Below, piece after piece: positions 50,719 to 60,298 of a stretch of DNA of 64,000 bases. Source of the stretch: Piromyces finnis (Eukaryota > Neocallimastigomycota > Neocallimastigomycetes > Neocallimastigales > Neocallimastigaceae). How positions within the stretch are numbered: the stretch's first letter is position 1; every line of letters begins with the position of its first letter. Under the pieces are notes generated by a model. It saw only the letters and a list, made by a program, of their open reading frames with translations, did not search any database and had not been told where the DNA came from. Location of the stretch: assembly GCA_002104945.1 (NCBI GenBank), contig MCFH01000004.1:1402001-1466000 (forward strand), written 5' to 3'. Position numbers and translations under genes: made by a program.

Positions 50719-52100
50719 CCTAAATCGTATAAAAACAAATATATTACTATTGATGAATTAAAATACTTTATTTAGGTTAATTTTTTTTTTAAATCTATTC
50801 AAGTAAAATTTTATAGTTACACAAACTTACAAAAGTATTTAAAAAATATTTCAATTAGAATTATAAAATTTTATTAGGAATAATAGTTTATTTTTTTTAT
50901 ATATATCTAAATAAATAAAACATCTTTTATAACAAAATCAATAATAAAAATTACTTTTTGGTTCCTGATAAATTGTAAATATATAAGATGTGAAAATAAC
51001 ATTTTTGACTTTTTATATTTTCATTATTATTTATTTAATATTTAATGTGAATATATTTATTTTTCTTTAGATTATGAGTATAATTATAAAAAAGGAAAAA
51101 AGAAATAAATAATGAAATTTTTATTATATAGAATAGTTTATTGCTGATATTTATAATTCATATGGTATTAATTATGTATATTTTTTAGTCAACAAAAAAA
51201 AAAAAAACATATTGTTAAAAAAAAAAAAAAATAATTTCACCAAAAATAAATTGTGGATAAATAAATATAAAAAAAAAAAAAAAGGTTTCAATTGGAAACT
51301 TTTTTTGATAACCCTGTTTTTTGCTTGTAACTATTTATTAATATATAAATTTTTAATTTTTTAATAATATAAATTACTTTAAAGTTTAACTCCATTTAAT
51401 ATGGGAATTGTAGGCATCTCACGATGATTTTTAATTAATAATACCACTTTGTTAAATGGATAATGTGTACAATTAAAAATGAAACAAATTTAATTTATTT
51501 AACCAAAGTAATAATTCTTTTTTTAGTTAAATTAGTCTATTTAAAATTTTAATTAAAGTAAATTAAATAGATTAAGGTAGAAAATATTGAAAATTTTTTA
51601 AAACTCTTTTTTTGAATTACCAACTAATTCAAAAATGGGTTTTCATATAATAAAAAATAAAAATTTGTCAAGGGAAGAAATAGCTGATTTGGTAATAAGA
51701 ATTTAGAAATTATAAAATATAGTAGAAAAAAAAAAAGTTATTTTTTGAAAAATTAATAAATTAAATGTGAAAACCTTTTACACCCTAAAAATAAATGGAT
51801 AATACCTAAAGATAAACAATATAAAGATTTAAAAGTTTTAACAAAAAATAAATGAATGAGGAAAAAAAAATAATAATCGAAAAGTAGAATAAGAATAAAT
51901 AAATAAACAGTAATAATAATAATAAAGAAAAAGCAAAAAAAAAAAAAAAATAAATTACATTTTAAAAATATAAAATCATTCAAATTTTAAAATTAGTTTT
52001 TTTTTTAATATATCATATAAAATATAAAATATCTTTTCTTTTTTTTTTCAGTAATGACTAACTGTTATCTCCTTCTGTATATATTTTATATAAATTACAG
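50719..52100. other. Intergenic; may hide the first exon(s) of the DDT gene
   Basis: Mostly filler. A short frame at 51633-51704 (MGFHIIKNKNLSREEIADL, then GTAATAAG) and an open piece near 51765-51853 (CENLLHPKNKWIIPKDKQYK) have some coding character and could be exons of the downstream gene, but I could not join them in phase. The open frame on the other strand at 51753-51983 is rejected. Confidence 0.45.
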
Positions 52101-54024
52101 CAAGAAACTGCATACATATATTATTTTAATCAAAACTTACCAAAAAAACTAAAACTTTTTCATTTTACACCTTTGGTAAAATATATATTTTAAAACAAAA
52201 AGTAATTACCATAAATTTTATTTACTAAATGTACAGTTTTATAATATATACCAATAATAATAATATTTATAGACATTAGAAAATGAATTTTTAAAAAATT
52301 CAAAATCCGAATTATTGGAAAATTATATTATCTTGTTACTTAAAATCATTAATAATATAAAGAAAAAAAAAAAATTAGGGTAATTATTTAAAGATATTTG
52401 TTATTTGTTTTAATATTTTTAATATTATCGTATTATTTTAAATATATATACCTTATTTATTTATGATAATATTTTATTGTATATAAATTAAAACTAAAAA
52501 AAAAAAGAAACTGGCAGTCTTTATTAAAAGAAACTGTTTTTGCAAAATCCAAACAATATTCCATAAGATATAATCCATATGTTAAAAATAATTCCATAAA
52601 CTTTTTCGATTTTCCATCCTATGATAAACTTAAAATTATTAGAGTAATTATATTACTATACTATTATATATAAAATGAATAATAAATTGTTTTATCTATT
52701 TTAATGAATAATACAGTCTTAATGATATACCATAAAAATTTTATAATATTTAAAATTAGAATCTATGTAACTGGTCTCTGAGAAAAAATCTTGATATAGA
52801 AGATTTGGAGGTAAATTGTAAAAAGTCAGTAACCCTACTTCAATTATCATCAAAATTTTTTTTGGGAACAGAAAATCAAAATAATGTACGACTCCTTTTT
52901 TTTTTTTTTTTTTCATATTTTTATTTGTTTTATTTTATTTTTATTTTTATTTTTTTTAAAAAAAAAACATTACTAACCTAGGAAAATCGGTTTTTTAATG
53001 GTATACAATTAAATAACAATGATCAATATTAGGTCTATAAGTATTATTATACAAATAGTCCCCGTTTATATTCATTTAATATCGATTCAAGAAAATGGAA
53101 AGCTGTAAGTAAATCTTTAAATAGTATTAAGTATTTATACATTTCCAAGTTTATTATAATTAATAGCATATGAATTTTTTTTTGAAATATTAATAAATAC
53201 TGGAATAAATAATATAGGTTACCACTACAATGAATGAATTTAATGATTTCGTTAAGAATTTAGAAAATACAAAATTTAATAAATTATTAAAAAGAGCATT
53301 AACCTTAATTGTTATACCTCAAATGAATATAAATAAGATGGTACTTAATTTTTTTTTTTTTTTTATATAAAATAAATAATAAAAAAAATAATAAGAGTAT
53401 ATTTTATAAATTAATATATTTATTTAATACTTTCATAATATACTATATAATAAGAGTACTGTTAATAATATTGAGACTATTGAAATATTTAATGAAAATT
53501 ATGATAAAAATAAAAATGAAAATAATTTTAATAATGATAATTTAAAGGAAAATATTCCATCAATTAAAAGAAAAAGAAATAATGATATCTTGGAAGAAAA
53601 CAATTCCAAAAGTAAAATATTAAAAAAAGTCGACGATAGTACAATTAATCAACAAATCAATAGAACCATTACTACAAAAAGAAATAGAAATGCTAATCAG
53701 ACCTTAAATACAACAGAAATAGAAATTATCGATGATGATTCAACATCAAAATCAAAATTAAAACCAAGATCAAAATTTGAGAATAATATTATAGATCTTA
53801 ATGATAATCATATAGACGAAATTCCGATCGAGAGTATAAAAACAAATACAGAAAAAATAGAAAATGTAAATGATAATAAAATTCTTAATAATTCTGGTAA
53901 AAAAGATATAATCTCATTGGACGTACTACAAGAAATAAAAACAAATAAAAAAACACTAGGTAAATAATTTTTATTATAAATTTTATATAATAATAGTAAC
54001 ATACAACAACAACAACAACAACAA

Positions 54025-54069
<45 letters not shown>

Positions 54070-54305
54070 AATAAATAATAATATTAAACATATATTATTG
54101 TTGATCTTTAATGTAGTAACATGAAATACTAATATATATATATTTTATTCTATTTATTATATCCTATTAAATATTTATTTTTTAAAAAGATAATAATAAT
54201 AATAAAAAATATGAATTAAAAAGGATTGAATCAGATGAACCTAGCTTATTTAAGGATACTCAACAGAATAGTAAAATAAATAAAGATATTAATAAAAATG
54301 ATAAT

Positions 54306-54348
<43 letters not shown>

Positions 54349-54788
54349 TTGATGATGATAATGAAGATAATGATGAAGATAGTGATGTAATCATAATAGA
54401 AGATAGCGATGATGAGTTAATAAAATCAGTAAATAATATAAATGATGATAGTAAAGGAAATACTATGTATAAAACTGATATAGATGATATAGATGATGCT
54501 TTAGTTATTGATGATGACGTTATTATTATTAATAGTGATAATGAAAATTATGATGATAATGATGCTGCTGATGATGATGACATGAGTAATAATACTATAA
54601 TCAAGCTAAATGATGAAATGTTTAAATATAAAAAGGAAGAAGATTTTTATAATGAAATTAATGAATTATTAAAAGAAAATATTGGAAAATTTTATAAAAA
54701 AGTAAAGTCTAAATTCCAGAATAATCAAGATATTGATAAACTGTTAAAAATATCACATAATATAACTTTATCTTATGCCAACTCATAA
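52101..54788 (+). CDS. DDT-domain chromatin protein with acidic tail and SIM-like motifs (5' end unresolved)
   Basis: Eight phase-consistent exons: 52101-52175, 52273-52379, 52508-52643, 52760-52885, 53033-53104, 53218-53340, 53455-53959 and 54190-54788, giving 580 residues plus a missing N-terminus. The first six make a DDT domain, the helical module of ISWI-complex and related chromatin proteins. LPKKLKLFHFTPL corresponds to the FPEPLK segment; FLKNSKSELLENYIILLLK and NWQSLLKETVF are DDT helices. KLKIIRNLCNWSLRKN matches the L..L..W.L helix. FLGTENQNNVYKYYYTNSPR + LYSFNIDSRKWKAV matches the family's LG.D..G..YY....RLY....KW..V block, and VTTTMNEFNDFVKNLE its closing helix. The rest is charged and Asn-rich with an acidic tail carrying repeated EIEIIDDDS, DVIIIEDSDDE, LVIDDDVIIINSDNE motifs of SUMO-interaction type. 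Expected nuclear. The N-terminal exon(s) upstream of 52101 could not be placed. Confidence 0.83.
54003..54068 (+). repeat. Intronic CAA run followed by a poly(A) tract of about 40 bases
   Basis: Lies in the intron 53960-54189 of the DDT gene. Nine CAA triplets run into about 42 A. A long pure A tract on the sense strand inside an intron is unusual even here and may be a retro-tail scar or simple slippage. Confidence 0.85.
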
Positions 54789-55099
54789 TAATTCAATAAT
54801 AATTATATTTAAAAAAAATAATAGATTTTCTTTATTTTTATACCCAAAAAATTAATTTATACAATATCCTTTAAATTATAGACACTTTTAAATATTCAAA
54901 TAAAAAAAAAAAAAAAGAAATTATTAACATAAAAATCTTAATAAATTATCATAGTAAAAGTAAGTTTTAATAGGTTTTTAATAAATTCAGTGTAATATTA
55001 TAAATAATAGTTTAAATCATATTATGAAAAAGTATTATAAATAATATCATAATTTCAGTTATGGTTTATTAAATAGATCTATTTATATATATATATATT

Positions 55100-55131
<32 letters not shown>

Positions 55132-55532
55132 TTAAATAAATTAACTTTAATGTTTTATATGCCAAAAGATATATACATATATATAATTTATAATGAAAAT
55201 GTTATTATCCAAAACTTTTATAAGAAAAAAAAAAAATAGATAAATAATTAGATAAATAAATATAAATAAAATACTATTAACATTTTTTTTTTTTTTTTTT
55301 TTTTTTTGTTTAGTCATTTTATATTACTTTTAAATTTAAATTTTTAATTTAGTAATTAAATAAAATAGGATACTTAAATTTTCAAATATCATAATTATCA
55401 TAATTAAAAATAGGATTATTTTTGATTTTTTTTTTTTTCTTAATTAAAAACTATATTTCTTTAAAGTCTATTTAAAATAAAATTAAATGATAATTAAAAG
55501 AGTTATAGTAGAAAGTTTTTCATTTGACTATT
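54789..55532. other. Intergenic, convergent 3' ends
   Basis: Spacer between the plus-strand DDT gene and the minus-strand small membrane protein. It contains T24 and T23 tracts and no other feature. Confidence 0.7.
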
Positions 55533-55715
55533 CTAATTACGTTTGAATGCTTTCTTAATAAAAATAATAATCGCTTCACAAAATCTTATAAAGCCCTTAA
55601 ACCAAACTTTTAATTTTCCAGTAATTATTGATCTGTAAACAAGAAAACCAAATATGATAAGACTTAAAATTAAACAGAACCAAAGTACAATTTTTCTAAG
55701 AAAAGCTATATTCAT
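55533..55715 (-). CDS. Small single-pass membrane protein, 60 residues (tentative)
   Basis: A short open frame, MNIAFLRKIVLWFCLILSLI and on, with one hydrophobic segment (residues about 8-28) followed by a basic, amphipathic C-terminal half (GKLKVWFKGFIRF, IKKAFKRN). Its base composition and mixed residues (W, C, G, R) stand out from the surrounding filler. It begins 110 bases downstream of the stop of the GH114 gene on the same strand. It could be a real small type-I or signal-anchor membrane peptide, or an extra 3' exon-like relic. No family is recognised. Confidence 0.45.
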   Translation of the reverse strand: MNIAFLRKIVLWFCLILSLIIFGFLVYRSIITGKLKVWFKGFIRFCEAIIIFIKKAFKRN

Positions 55716-55824
55716 TATTAAATATATATATATATAATATAAATTAGTTTTTTATGATTATTAAAAAATATATATAAATTACAAAACTATAATCTTTTGT
55801 TGAGCGTTTAATTACTCAAAAATA

Positions 55825-57053
55825 TTAATAGTAGTAGTAATATTTACCAAGGGTATAGATAAATGGACAATTATGTGTATTGAAATTTTTTCCACTTTGA
55901 ATAAGCTCTTCTTTTTTAATAATCATACTAATTTTGAGACCATCAAGAGCATCACAGAGACGATTATAATGATCCTTTAAATATATTTCATAAGTAATGC
56001 CAAATACAGCTTTTCCGGAATCAAGAAAACTCTTGTAAAGATGACATTCTGGATAATCATTTGTGGCACAACTTTCATTTATAGCAAAATCAAAATATTG
56101 ACCTACTTCATCAATCATAAAAAGTGAATTTTTTAAACCAATAGCAAGACCTAAACTATGAGCAGTGGCAGAGAGCCACTTAGCAAACGTTATAGTATCT
56201 TCCTTTGTAAGTGGTTCAGACCATTTCTTTTGAACACTCTTATCTTGATAACCATCCAAGTTATCAACATCAATTGCATCACATTTCTTTTCAACAGCAA
56301 GCTTCATACGATTAGTAATAAGTGGTTTAATTCCTTCTTTACGAAAATCAAGCCAATTTTCACCTTTCCATTGTTTATAGTCGTTTTTCACCAAACCATC
56401 TACTTTATAATATTCATCTTTATCTGGACGAAAATCCTCAAGTGTACCACCAGAAAAATAGCAAATAACCTTTTTACCAGCATTATGGAAGTTTTGAATA
56501 TCCTCAGCACTATTACTATGAAGATCAATATCAATCACTTCGTTTTTTTCTTTTTTACTATTTTAATATGATAAATGAATAGTTAATATTAGAAATTAAT
56601 AAAATTATATATATTCTAACTTTTATCAACAATATTAAAGAAAAACTCTATTTAGTAATAATAACAATCATAAAATAATAATTAATTTATATATTAAAAA
56701 CTATTCATTCTACTATAGTTTTTATTCATATAGCATAAATTAGATACATTTTAATAAAGACTTTTAACTAACTTATTATATATATATAACATAATAAATA
56801 GAGTTATATAAGTTACATACTTATTATGTTATATATATATAATAAATTTAAAATGAAATTTAAAAAAGGAAGAGAATTATATGAATTATTTAAAAGTTTT
56901 AAAAAATTCATTTTAAAACTTTACTTACATGTCGAAACCATCCTTTTTTAAAATAATATTCCAAGTAGTGTCTATTTTTGGTTGCCAAACGGCTTTTGAA
57001 CAATTTGTAAAGAGTAATAGGACTAAAAAATAAATTGGTAATATGAAGATCAT
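55825..57053 (-). CDS. Secreted GH114-family glycosidase (endo-alpha-1,4-polygalactosaminidase-like)
   Basis: Predicted 285 residues from exons 57053-56929 and 56557-55825; the intron donor GTAAGT and acceptor TAG keep phase. Signal peptide MIFILPIYFLVLLLFTNCSKA. The rest is a (beta/alpha)8-barrel of family GH114, which acts on alpha-1,4-galactosamine polymers such as galactosaminogalactan. Family landmarks in order: WQPKIDTTWNI, VIDIDLHSNSAEDIQ, KKVICYFSGGTLEDFRPD (the conserved CYxSxGxxExxR stretch), WKGENWLDFR, CDAIDVDNLDGY (the DxVDxDNxDxY acidic motif, probable catalytic centre), TFAKWLSATAHSLGLAIGLK + NS, and FDFAINESCATNDYPEC. Length is normal for the family. It is presumably secreted, either to attack other microbes' exopolysaccharide or to remodel the fungus's own wall. 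The ending KYYYYY is a low-complexity oddity. The intron carries a perfect 25-bp inverted repeat. Confidence 0.92.
56773..56845. repeat. Perfect 25-bp inverted repeat with 23-base loop, inside the GH114 intron
   Basis: Arm 56773-56797 is the exact reverse complement of arm 56821-56845, with 23 bases between. The arms start and end in TTATTAT/ATAATAA and contain the less trivial step ATAACATAATAA, so the match is not only an AT alternation. In the pre-mRNA it would make a 25-pair hairpin within the 371-base intron. Confidence 0.9.
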
Positions 57054-58818
57054 TTTGATATTATTTATTAATTTTATATTTATTAAATTTTATTTTTATC
57101 TTTTTTTTTTTTTCTTTACTTTATTATTTTTTTTTGCTTATTGTATATATATATATAATTTTTCATTTATTTTGTTTTCTTTTGTAATTTAAATGTTTAA
57201 ATAGTGTACTTTAACATTTATAATTTTTTGAATAAAAAAATAAAAGAATCTTTCTCAATCCTCTTGTTTATTAAAAATAGTATATTTTCAATCACTACTC
57301 AATGGTTAATGTTTTAATATGTTTAATATGTTTTTATTAAAATAGTAATTAAAAAAAAAAAGAGAAAAATCATAATACTGTTACTTTTTTACTTAAAGTG
57401 GATTTTTGAAAAAAAAAAAAGTTATATTCTTATTAATAATATTTTATAATATTTTTTATCCATTAAAATTAAAATTTATTTTAAATACATAATATATATA
57501 TTAAATAAGTTTAAGATATAGTATTTTTTAATTAATTTCTTTTTTAGATATCATTGGATAAATACAAAAGTATCTTTAAAAAAAGAATATATTGACCAAT
57601 GTTTTATCATTATTATATATTCTTAATAGGATTTAATATATAATAATATATGTAAACTTAATTTTAATTATATTCTGTAAAAAAAAAATAATGGCTAAAT
57701 ACTGTTTATTTTTTAAAATATTATAAATTAAAGTTTTAAATCTATCTGTCATTTCTTGTATTTTCAATAATATATATAGTTTTTGTACAGCCATTTTTAA
57801 ATATATATTTAAGAAAAAAGATAAAAGTAAAGTTTTCTTTTCTTTGTATATTTAAAATAAAACTAAATAGATAAAAAAAAATTATAATATAAATATAATG
57901 TAATATATCTAAATATAATAAAGGAATATTATTTAACATCTCTAAATTTAATAATAAATATTAATTTTTCCACTTTATCCAATAAAGAAATTTTTCTTAA
58001 AATTGATTTTAATATAGGAATTTCTATAAATTTATTATTTAATAGAGTTTTGAGATAGACTTTAATTATTACTAAAAAAGGAATTTAAAGGTAGTACAAG
58101 AAATTTTATTTTACAAAAATAAATATAAATAATTACCTATTTTTCAAAACTTTTCTATACTTTTTTTTTATATATAGGTAATATTATTATTTATGTATAA
58201 ACATAAATGATAATGAATGAAACATGAATACATAAAATGATTAAAATCATTAATTATAAGATCTTCTGCTGTATGCATTGTTTCCAATGTAAATGCAATA
58301 ATAAGTGAAATGCATAATTAAACAATTAAAAAACTAATTAAAAAAGTACTTTGTATACTGGTACGAATAGAAAATAAATGAAAAATATGATTTACTTCAC
58401 AGATCAATTTTTGAAGTACTTAGGATTATAATTAAATTAATCATACTTAATTTTATTATTTTTTTTTTGTCTAGCTTGTCATTCACTTTCTTTAATTATT
58501 ATTTTATATGAATCAAAAATGTTTGAAATTTATTAATTAAATAATAATATGACATACAAATAAAATATTTAATAGAATTTTGATTATTTATTATTTTTCT
58601 CATATTATAATATATAGCTATGTTAATATTAATAAAAATAAAGTTACTAGCTACAAAAATCATATAAAAATAGGTTTTCATTAAGGACATACTAAGTAAA
58701 ATAATAAATCGATATTTTTAATATATTTATTAATGTTAAAGTTTTTATTATGAGCTTTATATTAAAATATTGTAATTTTTTTTTCTTATATAAATATTTT
58801 TTATCCAGATTATACCCA
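57054..58818. other. Intergenic, nothing recognised
   Basis: Upstream of the GH114 gene. A TA-rich tract near 57147-57160 and T-rich tracts sit close to its start. Open frames at 57742-57939 and 58499-58690 are I/Y/N/K filler and not called. Confidence 0.65.
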
Positions 58819-59262
58819 TTAAATTTCTTCACTTTTTATTTTTGTAAGTAGTAGTGAATCTTCTTCATAGGATACATCAGCAATTGGAGAAAAAGAACTG
58901 TTAGAATTTTGCTGTATTTTCTTATTATCATCATTACCATAATAAGAAAATATGCTATTATCATAGATAGTACTACTATCGATATTTTCGAAATTTATAC
59001 TATTATTAGTAAATATACTATTATTTCTAAATTTTGAATTAGACTGATGGTTGTTTCTGCATTCATAGCGGTTATTAGTATATATACTATTTAGTCTACT
59101 TCTACCTCTATTACTTGAAAAAATATTTTCATCCATTGTGCCATAAAAACTATTTCTATTCCCATCATTTATATATTCCCTTTTATCATTTGTATATATA
59201 CTATTAAATCTGTTTCTATTTACATTAGCAAATATATTTTCATCTACTGTTTCAACCCTCAT
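58819..59262 (-). CDS. Low-complexity protein with repeated DENIF and NSIYTN motifs (hypothetical)
   Basis: Single open frame of 147 residues, MRVETVDENIFANVNRNRFN at the start. It has internal repeats: DENIFANVNRNRFNSIYTND at 8-27 and DENIFSSNRGRSRLNSIYTN at 44-63, then shorter forms NNSIFTNNSINF and YDNSIFSY. It is rich in Asn, Ser, Arg and acidic residues, with no signal peptide or membrane segment, and is probably disordered. The ending DVSYEEDSLLLTKIKSEEI is charged. The repeat structure argues for a real protein under duplication, but an upstream exon or a longer original gene cannot be excluded. No family is recognised. Confidence 0.6.
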   Translation of the reverse strand: MRVETVDENIFANVNRNRFNSIYTNDKREYINDGNRNSFYGTMDENIFSSNRGRSRLNSIYTNNRYECRNNHQSNSKFRNNSIFTNNSINFENIDSSTIYDNSIFSYYGNDDNKKIQQNSNSSFSPIADVSYEEDSLLLTKIKSEEI

Positions 59263-59611
59263 TATTAATGTTTACAATATTGTATTTTTCCAAAATTAAA
59301 ATAAAAATAGTTATAATATAATATATTTTATATTATTTGGTCTATACATTTTAAGTATAATTATAGCTGTAATAAAAGATCATATAAGTAAAAAATAGAA
59401 CTTTAATGGTATTTTTAATAAATAATTATTTTTAAAAGTAAATTTTATTAATATTATATTTACATGCTGTCCTATTCTATTATATAGATTAACGACATCT
59501 AACAGTTTAAACTTAATTATTTTAATTAAAATTATTCATATATTATATATATTATAAAATAAAATAAAATAAAAAATAAAATATGTTTAATTATAAATAA
59601 ATAAAATAGGT

Positions 59612-59767
59612 ATAATGTATATAATGAAGAAGATCAACTTTGGGGACTTTATACTGAAGCCCATTTAAGTAGTTGTTATCTTAGAGATAGATTGGTAACA
59701 GATGATCTTTATCCAAGTGATAAAAATCATTTATTATACTATAATGATAGGCAGTTATGTTTTTAAT
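59612..59767 (+). pseudogene. Orphan coding-like fragment (DQLWGLYTEAHLSSC...)
   Basis: An open stretch of about 50 residues after an ATAGG acceptor-like site: EEDQLWGLYTEAHLSSCYLR, then DRLVTDDLYPSD. The residue mix is clearly protein-like (W, C, H, P) against A/T filler, but no start or continuing exon fits. It could be a relic or one exon of an unseen gene. It is not part of the ATPase-like relic downstream as far as I can tell. Confidence 0.4.
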
Positions 59768-59844
59768 ATTCTTACATAAAATTGAAAATGATGGTAGTGT
59801 ATTATGGTATTATGTAAATTATTATTGTCTTTTATTATTGACAT

Positions 59845-60298
59845 ATTAGGTATTCCTTCTGAATAAATCGACCTCCATAAATATAACTTTTCACCTGGAA
59901 ATTCCTTTTCTGTTATTAAAACTGTTTTATTATCTGAAACATATTCTGTAAATTATTTATATTGGTTATAGAGCTTCATACTTAATGACTGATTAAAAAT
60001 ATTCATTGTATATACTAATTTTTACTTAATTTTTTTTATTATATTTTCATTTTCATTGGCATGTATATAAGGGTATAAAGCATTTTCATATAACATTAAA
60101 TTAAACAATTGGAAATTTATAGCTATTGGTAAAAGAAAAAATACATGGTATGAATCTAATTAGTATTTGGTCACTTGAATAATTTAAACATGGTAATAAT
60201 TTACAAATAACATTATCATAGGTATCACTTTCATAAAACGTAATTTTATTTTTAGTGATTTTTATACTATCATGGCAGTATTTAATAATTATTAACAA
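59845..60298 (-). pseudogene. Minus-strand gene relic (fragments FYESDTYDNV..., SDNKTVLITEKEFPGEK...)
   Basis: Two protein-like pieces lie on the minus strand: 60298-60101 (HDSIKITKNKITFYESDTYD, CKLLPCLNYSSDQIL) and about 59955-59845 (EYVSDNKTVLITEKEFPGEK then LYLWRSIYSEGI). A third short piece, LYENALYPYIHANENE, lies between. They are separated by stops and do not join in one phase, so this looks like a broken gene. I do not recognise the family. Confidence 0.4.

Noticed and set aside
50440-50761. Leu/Lys-rich and Asn-rich frames overlapping the Q-rich gene
   Set aside because: These are other-frame readings of the CAA repeat in the C-terminus of the 330-residue protein.
52982-53032. Extra exon for the DDT gene (ENRFFNGIQLNNNDQY then TAG) after the TACTAAC branch-site-like word
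   Set aside because: It would put a TAG in frame. Skipping to the acceptor at 53031-53032 keeps phase and gives the family's normal LG...YY..RLY order, so this stretch is best read as intron with TACTAAC as branch site.
53808-54091. Minus-strand frames with poly-F and poly-C over the DDT gene
   Set aside because: They come from the intronic A tract and CAA repeat read backwards; the plus-strand exons are coding.
56158-56571. 137-residue plus-strand frame opposite GH114
   Set aside because: It is antisense to the GH114 barrel, whose family motifs are unambiguous.
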